From Hymenolepis diminuta (Eukaryota > Platyhelminthes > Cestoda > Cyclophyllidea > Hymenolepididae), in NCBI GenBank assembly GCA_900708905.1, contig CAADRB010000073.1, positions 310,882-374,881 of the forward strand: a stretch of 64,000 bases of DNA, given 5' to 3'. Below the pieces are notes generated by a model. The model did no database searches, was not told the origin of the DNA, and was given only the letters and a program-made list of their open reading frames with translations. This document shows positions 24,625 to 37,900 of this stretch, in pieces (position 1 is the stretch's first letter; each line of letters starts with the position of its first letter). A program made the position numbers and the translations under genes.

Positions 24625-27600
24625 TTAAGGCCTGAATCTCGGTACAAGAGGTCGTTTCAGCAGTCCATCATTTGGCAGCCGCCAAGTGGAACACCTAAGA
24701 ATCCTTTCCTGCAGTCCGATTGCATTTAGAAGGCGATTGGATAAAGTGGGAGTCAAGGGCGTGAGGAGACAGCCAACCAATCGGAGCGTTTCCAGAACAA
24801 CTCCCACAACGGTTTGGGAAGACGACTTCGTGGTTGTATCCCATGGACGATGCCGATCGACGAAGGCATTGGCGTGCCGAACTACCCGCATAATAGCATC
24901 CACGCCGTGATGAGGTTGAAGATGGTCGAACCATAAGGAATCCACTGTAGAAGGAAGGTTCCTAAGACTGTAGAAGGAAGAATAGTTAATGTTACTGCGA
25001 ATTCAACTGGATAAAGGTAACCTTGTGTCTCAAGATGGTATTCTCGTTCTGCAGACTGTATTCCAGTTTTCTATAATTAGTCTTAAAAATGAAGCGTATT
25101 CACTTTACTGATAACCTTTATAATCGACAAGCACCTTTCCTCTGCACTTTTCTCAGTTCATTAAAGTAGACTGACTATCATATAGTTCGTTAAACTGTTA
25201 ACGTCATGTGGTAAACAAACGCCAAATTAATTATAATTAGTGACTCTTCCGACTTCTAACTTCGAATAAATTGGGGTCGGTTTTTAAGCCACTCTCGGAG
25301 GGAGATTTAGCCATCCGAGGCTTCGCAGTTAGCTGTTTAATACCATTAAATTTAGAACTGAACGATACGAAGATTATAAAAAATGAAAATTCGGATGTAT
25401 CTAAAAGTGGACAATGAAAATCTGTGTAGACAAAAATGAAATTACCTCAATTTGCAGAAATTACTCACGAAATGGACACTAGTCTATGAGAAAATCGTTG
25501 AAAGGAAGAAGTCAGCTGAATTTTGGAACTGCCTATAAAGTAGAAGCCATACAATTCGAATCAAAAAATCAGATAAGGACTCTTGACATCCTAACTTTAG
25601 GCTCAACATCTTTTCCATCCCCTTCAACTTACCCCAAATTGGACTTTGTTGTTAGTTTTTGGATTACCGTAAGTTATAATTATCTTACCTGATTCATAAC
25701 CCTGATCCGAGCTTTAAATTATCATTTTCAATAAAATAGACTAATAGAAATAATAAATGAAATTCACTCATTAAAAAACTCGGCATCCACAGGGTCTGAC
25801 ATGAAATCTTGAGCCTCCATAATGTCAAGGATTGGTGCATTCTGAGTTGGAGTTACTTTCTTTGAAGTGATCCTAGTGAAAAAGAAAAAAATCAATATCA
25901 TATTAAAACGCCGGAAATTTTTAGGGTACTTTAAATATTCCTTACCTTGATAGCAGATTACCCAACCAATTTACCAACTCCGTATTCACCGTTTCAATTG
26001 CAAGTGGAAGACTGAAAGTTATATCCTCTTGCAGGCAGGCACTACGAATAAGACAGTAGCGGAGACAGTCTGCTGCAAATGCATGAGCTTCTGATTCAGT
26101 AAAGACATTATTTTGAGTGAAACAGGAAGCAAAGTGATACAGCACGTCATCATGACTCACAACATTGCCAAGGCTTTTAGACATCTACAATGAAGCAAAA
26201 TTTTATAATTTCAAACAGTAGGTTAATTCATTAGACTTCACGCTTCCCAACAGCTAACCACAGTAGGAATTCTGAGATGCAAATTCCTTTTTTGACGTTT
26301 TAAGATGGATAGACTAAAAAAACTAGAAAAGCTAATATATGATTCAATTTAAATCACCTTGAAATGAGCAGATGATTTTTATAGTTACTATTAGTTATGG
26401 CAACAGCACTAAGTTGGATGGAACTAGCATTTGTAAAAATTGAGAACAGATTTTCAATCATTAAATCTTACCTTAGTACCCGACACAAGAATATGACCGT
26501 GAGGGATGATCAACTTCGGAAGTGGTAGCCCCATAGCCATTAAAATCGCCGGCCAGAGAATGGCGTGAAATCTAGGAAAAAAAATGGAATTCATGAATGA
26601 TAGCTACCAAAATTGCTCCGAAACACCATAGCCGTAAGACATTAAATTGAGAACGCACTGCTACACTTCCATTGACTGAAACAAACAGTAATTATCTGAA
26701 TATGGAGAGAACGACTAACTTCTATAAAAGACAGGAATTCTTCTTTTCAAGTAAATATGGTACCTGAATGAGATATGGTATTCGGTTTATGCTATTGAAA
26801 AATATATTGAATCGAAGGTACGATTTTCCAGATCCTGCCACTGGTACAGAGAATTTAGGAGATAGTCAAATCTTTTCGATTTTATGATTTTTATTAAATA
26901 GGAATTCTTAACTATCAAATATCAACTTACCTCCCAAAATTTGGCCAACTATAGCACACTATAGCACACAACTAAGTATTGAAGTATTCAACAGCACACT
27001 GTAATGTATAAAGGATTTTCGATTGTCTTCCTCATTATTTAATAATCTTAAGTAAAATTGTGTAACAGAACATTTTAACTCTCGTTCCCAAATGAACCAA
27101 AACAACAAAACCTACCAACCTCAAAATATCTTTTCCAATAAATTGGCATTCAGGTGGCCATATGGTTTCAGTATTATCCGCTCCCGACACTAACGAAACC
27201 TTTCCAGCTGTTAAATAGCTCATCAGCGCGTCAAACCAAACGTAGATCTATAACGAAAACATCGGTGACAACAAGCTACTTAGAAGTGGAGAGTAGATAT
27301 CAAAGTATTCTTGCATACTGTTTGATCCGGTCTATCAGGAACAGAAATTCCCCACGGAACTCTCGATTTGGGTCGCGAAACAGAAGGATCTTCAAGCAAA
27401 TCCAAACTGGAATGTGTCAGAGACAGAAGTCGAGAATGTTCCTGTGATTCTTTCGGTAGAACTATAAAAGAATGTGAAATAGTAGTTAAAGAGGTTTTCC
27501 ATATAGATGTTATCTCATATTTTTCGCTTCGAGCTTGATTCCACGTACCCCCTCAAGAGTGGACCGTCTTTAAAAAGTACGGGAGGTGGCATAAAACTCG

Positions 27601-28490
27601 GCTCACACTTAATCATAGACAACACCAATAAAACCATCATCACTTAAGTAGTTAAGTAAAACTCACCTCCAGAATCCAGCCATTCATGAAGGCGATGCTT
27701 GAAGTCCGCAAGCCGAAATCTGCAAGTCTCTTCTTCGACCCATTGAACCTCATTTCCAGAGATTTTTGCCACCTTGACCCCCTTGTCGTAATCATCAATT
27801 ACCTCCCAATCAGCATAGAAAGCTTCGTCTGTTGTAGAGTACCATCCGGAAAATGTGCTCCAGTAGAGATGACCTGAATTTTCAAGACGTTTCTTTTAAG
27901 AAACGGGACTAATCAATAAATTCGATTTTCTTACCCATGCATTATGGACTACAGCTTTGTGCGCGTCACTTGTTGTACGAATAAAAACACCGGTTGAGAT
28001 ATTCAACTGTGAACAAAGGTCCTTTAAAGAAAGCAAAGCTGAATGATAATGGACATCTATAAGGATAAGTAAGTAGTAATATCTGTAAACCCACTATAAA
28101 TGAGAGAGAAACCTTATCGCACAGTTCTTGTGGAGAACAATTGCGGTCCATAGCTGTGCGAGCGATCTACATTCCGAAATTAAATTAACGATTGATAGAG
28201 CACCTTACTGCCATGTTCGTCAACACCGGTACAGAGGAATGCAGTGCGATTAATTGATGGTCGCATAGAAACTCGACGAGGTGGGAAAGCTTGAAGACTA
28301 GGGTGATGTCTGATTGCCGAAAATCGAGACCAAGTATCGGCCATGCAAAGGGTATAAGCATGACCCAAATGCGGTTCTGGGGGCGAAACAATTACAATTT
28401 ACACATCTTGAGCAAGCATAATGGGAAAATGAGTAGAAAAATCTTACTAGCATTAGCATAAAAGATAGGCGCAGTGATAAAAGATCGCAT
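24625..28490 (-). CDS. MARS2: Mitochondrial methionyl-tRNA synthetase
   Basis: Charges mitochondrial tRNA-Met with methionine. Eleven exons on the minus strand: 28448-28490, 28204-28376, 28091-28166, 27935-28056, 27667-27892, 27319-27461, 27120-27247, 26472-26571, 25946-26184, 25768-25872 and 24625-24967. They total 1698 nt, or 565 aa (human about 593). The class I HIGH motif appears as HLGH (residues 17-20) after FITAPIFYANAKP, and KMSKS is intact at 337-341 across exons 8-9. Other family words are CTGVDEHGSK, FIRTTSDAHK, WGISVP, IYVWFDAL, WPPECQFIGKDILRFHAILWPA and, in the anticodon-binding domain, NAFVDRHRPW and LETLRLVG. The zinc-knuckle insertion of cytosolic MetRS is absent, which supports the organellar form. 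ATG at 28488-28490 has an in-frame TAG 12 nt upstream. Only about three residues precede the catalytic core, so no transit peptide is visible and an upstream exon may be missing. The exon 2 donor (GTGCTC) is atypical but required by the frame. Confidence 0.94.
24945..24980 (-). repeat. Duplicated 3' splice site in front of the last MARS2 exon
   Basis: The minus-strand 13-mer CTTCCTTCTACAG occurs twice, at 24968-24980 and 24945-24957, exactly 23 nt apart. Only the first (distal) copy keeps the MARS2 reading frame; the second would shift it. Confidence 0.9.
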
Positions 28491-31162
28491 TGCTATTTGC
28501 TATCTATAACGTAGAAGGTAGTAAAAATGGCTTCAGTCAAGAACATTCAATTCATCAAATTCAATACCACAACAAACTCAGACTTTAATGACCAAAAAAA
28601 ACATGCCATCAGTGTGCACAAAGTGTATCTGTTCATAAAAATAATAAATTTAATGAATGCTTTCAAATAAATTTAACTTATGTTATATGTAAAATTAATA
28701 TAATTAAATAATTTTAACAAAATCACAATAATTTAACACTTTAAACTGATTCACATAAAATAAAAGTTTAATGAAATATCACCTAAACTGAATTCACAAT
28801 AAAATCAAATAAACATTTCAAGTATAATATTTTTTTATTTCACCAAATTCATAATTTTCTTTATTCTTGCAATTAGGGTCGGAAACGACCTTGTCTGTAA
28901 ATTCTGAAATCTTGATTAGGACTAGGTTATCGTATTGTTGGTGCATTCGCGAGGTATAATTTTGTTACTGTGAGTATATGTATGATGATCAATTTCACAA
29001 AATTACACTTTTAACCTTTCATTTTAATCTATATCTATTCCAAACTTTACCATTTCAATCTCAAAACTACAGGGTGACAATTTTCAATCAGATATTTTAT
29101 TCGTGCCATAGCATTTTGGTACTTTCGTGCATTCTTTTCATAAGTGCGTGCACTCTTTCTTCAATTTACTATCTGTTAATATATTTCTTTTTGCTTTTAA
29201 ATAACTTAAGCGTAACTCCATGCATATTGCAATTTAATTTTCGGAAAATTCGCTCATGTTGCTTCCATAATAGTTTCTATTCAATGACTTTTACTTCCCT
29301 TAAACTAATTCATATTCCTTAATAACATACAGATGAGTGTTTATACGCACTGCCAATATTAATTTATTTATTATGTATTAATGCGTTTCTCGTCTCATTA
29401 TTTACTATTTAAATATGTGGTACAGCCTGATTAATATACTTTCTGAGCAAAATAAATTTAAGTCCAGCTGATTAATTAAGTTATTTACTTAATTAATGTG
29501 GACAAGTTAAATTCCCAAACCGAATCTCAATTCATCTTTTTTCATTAAACAGTCGTGTTAACAATTCAAATGAAATGTTCAATAATTACTGAGGAAATGG
29601 ACTCTAGAGACACTTACATTTAGGTTTCTCATTTATGGTAAAACCACAATCCCATATTTTCGTATAAATGCTCTTACTTCATAGTTCATCCCTTTTTTAA
29701 TCTTGATTAATATAGGAAGTAATAAATTCTTTTCTTTTGGTACTTTCCGTCTTCTATTTACTAATTCTTTTCATTTAGCATTAAATTCAAAGTCTTTATC
29801 TGAAAATAAGGATAGCTATTCTTCATTTCTCTTCCTTCAAGCAATATTTTGCTTTAAATGATGTGTCCACATTAAGGATTAGTGAGTATTGCCATCATTC
29901 TATTCTAATTACTCGGCTACTGCCAGATGGTTTAATTATCACTCCGTCCTCCATTACATGTTAATTTTCTGTTGACACCTAGCCATCATTTGAAGTATTT
30001 TTTTCGCTTTACACACAACTCTCAGTAACACTCCATACTTTTTATTGCCTCTCACTCTCCTCTCCCTCCTTTAATGCAAAGCAAATTTTCTTTAATTGAA
30101 GAATGGAAGTCTGCAGGAGATCTCAAGATCTGAAATCCTATCCCCAGAAAATTTTATGGCCAGTGCAAGCGGCAAGTTTGCTCTTGATGCTCCCCAAGTC
30201 AATCCGCCGTTTTTTGTTATAATTTCTCAATTTGACCCTTTTGCACTTTTCAACTTTATATAAATACCCTTGCTAACCTTCCCCCTAAATTGATTTAACA
30301 TTGTGAATATTTTCAAAACTGGGAGGAGTAGGAAAAAAAACCTCGGTTTGTTTTTTCTCATGTGCATTTTGCTTCTTAAAATAACTCCATTTTTTATATA
30401 ACCATTTCTGTATTTTTTCACCTCAATAAATTACTCGATAACGATTACTTACAAGCCTATCTTAGGAACGTAAATTTGATAGGAAATTATGAGGAAATAT
30501 TGAAATCATCATTCATCAGAGATTGGTCTCCCCAAACCCAAAATAATTTTAGTATTTGTTTTTTTTCCGGAAAATCCTGCATAGAAATCCCCTTAAATAC
30601 CAGGTCTAACTGTTTACGTTCACTAATCACATTTGCTTCTGCAATCACTTCACACCATATGATTAGTTTTTCTCGGCTGTATAGGAAACATCTCTTTAAT
30701 AAAATGTATGGGGAAATCCGTCTCTGTTACTTAATTTCTCTTGTGATCTGTTTGCAAGGAAAAGTTCTTTTTTATATTAATTTAAAGGATGAATGAAATC
30801 TTGACCTAATCTCGTTTTATGAAATACTGTGGGCCTGCTTTTCTCGACATCAGAAAGGCGCTTAATACGAAAACCTGTATTCAAGTGTTGTTTAAATATT
30901 TATGATCTCATGTATTAAGGAAATTACGTATCCAAAGGCTCATTCTTTTAGATGTCAAAATTAAAGTATTGATCCTCCAGTTATATTATACGTTATCATT
31001 CAAACGTTATAAGTTTTACTAGATTGCGTTTGCTGGCTTTTCATTGCCTTTTTATGTAATTGAGAAAGTTTCGTAGAAAGTTAAAAATATATTGATTTTG
31101 AAAATAGATATATTTAAACGTTTAATGTGCATGTATTTAAGTCAAAGGCGACGGATTCGATA

Positions 31163-31385
31163 TATGTCGGTGGCGCAACGGTCAACTTGCACGTCCGACG
31201 TCAGAGGTCACGAGATCAGTACAGCCAATGTTTTAAATGGTCAGCCACATAGGCTAATTCGGAAGGATTAGGGGGGTGATAATGGTGAGTCTTATAAGAG
31301 CAGCTTCAGCATATCTTTTATCTACTCAAGTCAACTACTGCAAACAATTTCCGTAATGGACTTGAGTAATTTATACACGTCCAGT
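31163..31385 (+). repeat. tRNA-like SINE copy
   Basis: It begins GTCGGTGGCGCAACGGTCAA (clear A box), then GACGTCAGAGGTCACGAGATC. A distal CCGTAATGGACTTGAG block matches the copies at 18.8 and 33.4 kb. Confidence 0.7.
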
Positions 31386-31905
31386 GAATGATATGGCTAA
31401 CTATAATGGTTAAAGCAGCTTATGAGAAAGATACCAGACTGCTGATTTCCCATCATAATTCTGCAAAATGTCATTTATCTGCTCAAGATAGATACTTGAT
31501 AGCACTCCTCAATTTACCTCGTATTTACTACATTTGATCTTTAGTAAAATGAAACGTTATTGTTTTTATCAAAATGCGCGAGCTTTTAATTTTATATGAA
31601 AACAAATATTTGATAATTTCGCTCTGAGAAGAAAAGACCTCGGTTTGTGGCTAGTAGTTGGAACTTTCCGAGCTTGTAAACCTCGAGGGTGTTGAGTTTA
31701 CTTAGTTTATGTAAAATTTCGTTAATCGGAGTTAATTGTGGTTCTCACTAACATAAATATGCTAATCCCTGACATGCTGTAATCTTTTAATCTATTCAGC
31801 ATAATCTCTGCTAATTCTGTGCCCTACTGCTATTCTCTAACAATTCGGTGGCTATGCTGGATTAATTCTTTTTGTCAATTTTCCTAATACCTGTGTTCTA
31901 TATCT

Positions 31906-31918
31906 TTTCCAGACTAAA
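31906..31918 (+). promoter_or_regulatory. 3' splice site and very short leader before the SYK start codon
   Basis: A strong pyrimidine-rich acceptor (ATATCTTTTCCAG) ends six bases before the SYK ATG. The mature leader therefore comes either from an upstream cis-spliced exon or from a trans-spliced leader, as in many flatworm genes. I saw no upstream exon. Confidence 0.6.
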
Positions 31919-34900
31919 ATGGCCAAACAAGGCATTGGTCGTCAGCCAAACGATCAACCTGTGGGAATACCTCCTCAAAGCGTGAGTTATTTTCACGGCA
32001 AGATCACACGGGATCAGGCCGAGGCGATCCTGTTTGTTCACAAAGCTCTGGAGGGTCTTTTTCTTCTTCGGGAAAGTGTTAACCAAAATTATGCCATCTC
32101 AATTTGCCACGGTGGACGCGTACATCACTACAACATCGAAAAACAACCGGATGGTACTTATCAGATCCGAACTGGTGAGTCACAGTGATTGTTTTTTATT
32201 TATGAATCAAGTGGGTAATTAGCTGCAAACGTAAATGAAATCCCAAGTAATGTAGTATCCAGATGTGTCGTAAATGTCAGGCTACTTTAAGCAGTTTTAT
32301 TCATTGAATAAGATGAAATTGGACTCAATCTCTATTACCATAACGCTGCCTAATCATGATATATTCGTCGAATTTCTCTCTTTGACTGTTTGAAAAGGTG
32401 AAATAGGTCGAAATTTTCAAGTTCTAATGGCTAATTTTAACGACATCTGTAAATCAATAAAAGAATTCGGACTGGATTAAAAATGTTCTAAGATCATGAT
32501 TAACATTCCACACATCGTATCCTCTCTAGGCTAAATAGTATCTTGCAAGTTATCATATTTGCATCTTACAATTTTATATCTCGGAAAAAATTCGAATGGA
32601 TGTGACGGTAAGATAATCTAACAAGGGATTAAGTTGAAGGTTTGAGTAGGAGCTGAGGATAAAACGAGACTATTAAAAGGGCATTTTCATTTACTTTTTA
32701 AAATCTGTATAGTTTATTGATTTAATATTCCAAAAGTTCTAATTTCAAGATTTGTCCCCTGAGTTCTTGAGTAAATTTATTTCTGCGATATCCGAAGCTT
32801 ATTAAACTGGTGGTTAACTTAAATGGTTGGCTGTATCTTTTCAATTAATTTCCCTGTAGGAAGTCACTAGCTAATTCAACAGAATCTTATCCAACATAAC
32901 CAACATTGTTATTTACGACACCGCAGAAAGCTTTTACAATGTTTAATCATGGAATATTATCTGAACGCGCAAAGTAGTCACATAGTTCAGAAGGGTATGA
33001 AACGAGAGGGTTAAATAATGAAATCAGAACCGCAAGAGTCCTCTTCTACTGAATTTTGGAAGCAACAGGATTTTAGGTTTCTTTCTTATGAACGGTTGTT
33101 TGAATATGCAAGGCAACAGTATGCACATGCCTAAATGAGGTAGTTGGATGTATAGATTTTAAGCTGTGAACGAGAAATGTGGAATGTATAATTCAAGGTT
33201 AAATTCTGATGGTTTTTCTTACGTATTATACCACCCATGTCAGGATTTATAATGCTTATTCATGGAAAAATTTAGGTCGGAGTAATAATATGACAGTTCA
33301 ATCAGGGAATTAAGGAGAGCAGTTTTGAAAAAGAGGATAATTAAATTAAATATGACCCTCCGGTTAACATGCTTAGCTGAGGAGCCAGAGGTCACAGGTT
33401 CGGTGTCTATTTGTGAGTGGAATGGCCAACCGTCACGGCAACTTCATGAGGGCTACTCTTTTACCCAAGATGCGTATTGGAACACACTTTCCTGAATGGG
33501 CCTGAGAATTGTTTTTCCTAAGGGATTGAGCTGTTTGTGGTCATACTTGGCATTCCAAAATTAAAACTTCAGGCTATGGCATCTAGATTCTTGAATGAGT
33601 GTTCATGTCTGTAGTGTTCAGATCAGTGATCAACCAGTAGATTTTATTGACAATTTAGTCATGATGAACAGATTAATCCATTAAGCCTTAGACACTCAGT
33701 ATTGACTTAGGTGTTTTGATTTATAAACACCGCAAATCAACTTTTTAAAATCAGAATGAGCCGATAAAATTTCTGCAGCTCTGTCGAAATATGATTTTAC
33801 TCTTTTATCTTTTTTGACCAGTATTGTTCTTCATTTTCAAATTGTTGAGAATGATATTTGATAAATAAACTTCTTTCCCTTTCAGTGGTCGTTTCCTAAA
33901 ACTGATCAAAATCTGTATTTTTTATAATTGCTTTAAATAATTTAGAGAGAATCCAATTTTTCTGAAAAATTTCTTTGTTTCCGAAAACACCTACATTTCA
34001 GTTCAAATTGTTGATTTATTTTCACTTCCCGCCTTTATAATCCTCTTTTAAATCCACCTTAAAGCGTTTTTGGATGATTTCTTCCATTAATTAAATAAGA
34101 GGCTTTTTTTGTTTAGGCTTCTCCATATTTTGTTATTTTGTGAAATTTTAAGTTTGTGCACCCCTGTATGAATATCTATTCGTCATGGACCATTGGTCAT
34201 ATACAGCGTTTTGATCGACCAAACTCATGGCCATATTCACAATCAGAAGTCTGCTCAAACAGACATCAGTTAAAAAAATGTTCCAATTCATTCTTCTACA
34301 TCTGTATATTAGTATTTATAATAATATTTTCCAAGAAAACGATTAAAATATATTCTTTCCAATGTGAATCTAACCCATATTTAACAGTACTGTCAGTCAT
34401 TCCCATTGTAGAGAGTGGTTTTCACTAGGTCGTGTTTTAATATACTCTTTGAATTACAATTGTCAGATAGACAAACGAGATAAAGTTGATGACATGGAAA
34501 AAAAACAATCATGCTCAAGTTGTCGCGTCACAAAGGAAGTTTATCATAGGACCTAAAATTGAGAAACACACGCAGATGGATGTCGCGTCTATTACTTAGG
34601 TTTTGTACAAGTTCTACCGCCTTCATGTTTATCGAAATTGATCAACTAGAATAATGTGGAAGTAACATTACTGGGTAAATGAATCCGAAATCAACATATT
34701 TTACCTTTCGAAGCCGATAAGCAAACCAACTGAGGGAAATGTCTTTCGGCACTTTCTGTGGTCAGAAGAGGAATACCCTGGAGTGGCAATGTGAAAAACT
34801 CGCATCCTATCATCCTATCTTTATTTGTTAATGCGATCCGTCATTTGTATCACTGGATTTGCACCGAGTGGTATTGATTATTTGGCTTCGGATTAGTCTG

Positions 34901-37900
34901 CTTCTCTGAATTCCATCGAGAAAACGGTTTGGAAGACTCAATTTTAAGGAAATACCACATTTTTTAAAGGTTAAAATCATTGATTCTCACAATCACTTGC
35001 CTTCTAAACATTAAATGTTGAAAGCTCTGCCTCTCTTTCTAATTGTACGGCGCAAATCTAAAGCCGCACTGCCCTTTTCCCCCCTCCTCCTCCCCGGGTA
35101 TGTAAGAAAATCGGTTTCGTCTCTTGTAGCTTTCAGCAGCAAATATTTCTTTGACATGTACATCTAACAAAGCGAAAATCGAAAATTTGCGTAAATTCTT
35201 CCTGGAAAATCAGTGCTTGCATTGCGGTGCCGACATTTCGAGGTTAAAATTTTTTTATAAAATAAACTTAAAGCCGGCAAAGTGCAAAATTTTGATTGCG
35301 AGGGAATCAGTTTCCATTTCCTCTCGGTCCTAATTAATTTTGACCCTCTTTTTTGGTACCTGGTTTAAGGTTACCCCGTATTTGCCCCCGGCAGTGTCCA
35401 CTAGTCTAGAACTTTGTATCTCCCTGGTCTAATTAAAACGAGACCCAGTTAACCGCCGGCGGAAAAACATTATGTCTGAAAACTTTCTGACGTAATCAGA
35501 AATTGATTTTGGGCAAGAAGTCATCCATTAACTGATTTAATATTTGACTTCAAACGTCGCGTATGTTTCCGAATTTTCATTATTTCCGGTTTTGATATAA
35601 ACCCGAGACTTCATATAGTACTTATTTTGTTTGGAAGAGTGGCATATTTGAGGTACTTTGGCAACGAAAGTATTTGAATTAAATTCTAATTCCACTCTAT
35701 CCCACCTTCCATAACCCATATTGAACTACTTTACTGTTCCAGGGTGGAAATAAAATTTTCTTCTCTTTTTGTGAGAGATAATATCGATAACTAAATCATA
35801 CTATTTGATATTTTCCTATTCAGAAGATTCCCTTTAATTGTTTGGGGTCTTTAAACTGCAAATGCATTCATTATTCAATAGTTGGACGAAGGGTGAGGTT
35901 ATAGAATTCCTTCAAAGCAAACTCTTTTTTTCTAATCCGCCATCCAAATACAGATTTATTCTCCCCTCAAACAGTTTCATATTTACTGCTGGTTTCAACT
36001 GCATTTCTCATTAATTATTAGTAATCTATTGAAATCGGTTTTATTCTCGTTGTGTCAGCTTTGTTTCTCAATTTTGAAATCGGTCTTTGAAATTTGATAT
36101 TAATTCATAAACCACTATTCGTTATTGACCATAAAATCGACACTTTATCTTCATTTTCGTCTTCTTTGTTTGTGTGCACTTAGTTATCCCTTGGGAATAA
36201 TGTCGCTCTTGGCCTTAATTTTCCTCGGATTGAAAATGCCTTAGTCGCTTCCACTTTTCTTCCAAGATTTAAAGGATCTGGAGTTGGAATTTCCTGAGCG
36301 TTGATCTCTTAAGGAACATTGAAGTTTCTTAATGAAAATTCTTTCCATCCTTCTCTCTTTCCCTTGATAAACTGTATCTATCTCTCGGCTAATATGATTC
36401 CAGATTTTAATGGACGGAGGAAAGTATCTTGTTGCCCTTTTGTAATTTTCTTTCTTTAACTTGCTACATTGTAACGAAGTTCATCTCTCGTTAACAGCCA
36501 TCTTCAGGCATGCGAACACATATCTTCGTTTGTTTATATGAAGTGGAATGAAAAAAGGACATTATTTTAAATAATAAATGACAAAATGCACGGCAAATCA
36601 TGCAAGAAATCTCATAATGTACTACTGGAATGACTTGGCCGAAATACAAGTTAATTACTAAATTTTTTGCTGCTAAAATAGAGGTTCTTTTGTTGGCACA
36701 ATTTCAGGTTGGAGGTTATTAAAATTCACAGAATGCTGGAGAAGGAAGCTTTAGATTGTTCTTTTGAATTCAAACGAGTGAGATTGGTAGAATAGTGAAT
36801 GCATTTCTATCCTGGTTCTTCCAGGCTAGCGATCTCATTTCAAAACGACTTGACAGAATATTACTAAGCGATCATCACAATTTGAAACGTGCATTATTCT
36901 TTTAATTCGAGTAAATGATTTTACAATTGATCAAGTTCATCTTTTCAGAACCGTTACTCCCCATCCATATCGTCTATGATTACATGTTTCCCTATCCTCC
37001 TAAATGAGAAAATTGCATTTTTCTGCTTCTCTTTTAACTAGCATAAAGAGACGCGACTGGCCATTCTCTTTGTGTACGTCCAAATAAACAAGGGGGAATT
37101 CTCAGGGGAATATTTTTCGCCTTTTAGTTGGAATCTTCGAGGTGTACCAGATTTTAACTTCATACCAATTTCAAGAAGGAAGTTTATAGCTAATTTAATT
37201 CGAGAGATTTTCTGGGAGTGAGCCAAGAACTGACTCAAAAGGATCCGTCAAATAGATCTAGTGGCCTCTGGTGACGGAAAATGATCAAATTTCTTCCTTC
37301 TGAGATTTCATCATTTATCTTAAAGTACAAGTTCATTTCAAATCACCTGTACATTGTTGAAAATTTCGAAACAATTAGCTAATGGATAGGTCTTTCCCAG
37401 TTTGCACTCATTTCAGGAAAGTGGAAAAAAGGCATTTTGCTGGTTTTACAAAATTAACAAAGTTCTTAACCAAATTTTCAACCGTTTTCGACTATATTCT
37501 CGTATTTTAGAAGTGTGGAATACGTCTGTTTACTCTAGACAATGAATCGGAACCAGTAGTGTCATATGAAAATTACAAAAAATTCGACTAGTGACATCCA
37601 CTGTAATGCATCACTATTGTTAAGAAGCTATTTTATGAAAATACTAATCGCAATTTTATATAATGTCACTGGTGACCAAATTCCCTTTTGATTCTCACAA
37701 AGGATTTAATAATAGTAAAATACTTTTTAGTCTTATTTTTCTGCTTGTGTCCACGCCCTGAGTTTAACCTTCCTTTCGCAAAAGTAGAATAGGTACTCAC
37801 TTTAAACTCTTCAATTATTTAATACTTCCAGGACATTTTACTCCTTTAGGTACAATAATTGGCAATTTTCTACCTTTATTATAACAGTAGTCTAAAGTTT

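Larger units (their letters stand above)
28491..31918. other. Divergent intergenic region between MARS2 and SYK
   Basis: The two start codons face away from each other across 3.4 kb. The part from about 28640 to 29000 is very AT-rich. One SINE copy lies at 31.16-31.39 kb. A plus-strand open frame at 28978-29322 is hydrophobic, AT-driven and not credible. Promoters for both genes should lie here, but I cannot identify them. Confidence 0.5.

Noticed and set aside
24686..24910. Plus-strand 74-residue open frame
   Set aside because: It is a shadow of the last MARS2 exon on the opposite strand.
27154..27447. Plus-strand 97-residue open frame
   Set aside because: It is a shadow across MARS2 exons 6-7 and the intron between them.
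28978..29322. 114-residue hydrophobic plus-strand open frame
   Set aside because: It lies in very AT-rich intergenic DNA with Phe/Leu/Ile-dominated composition typical of chance frames, and no splice or family evidence.
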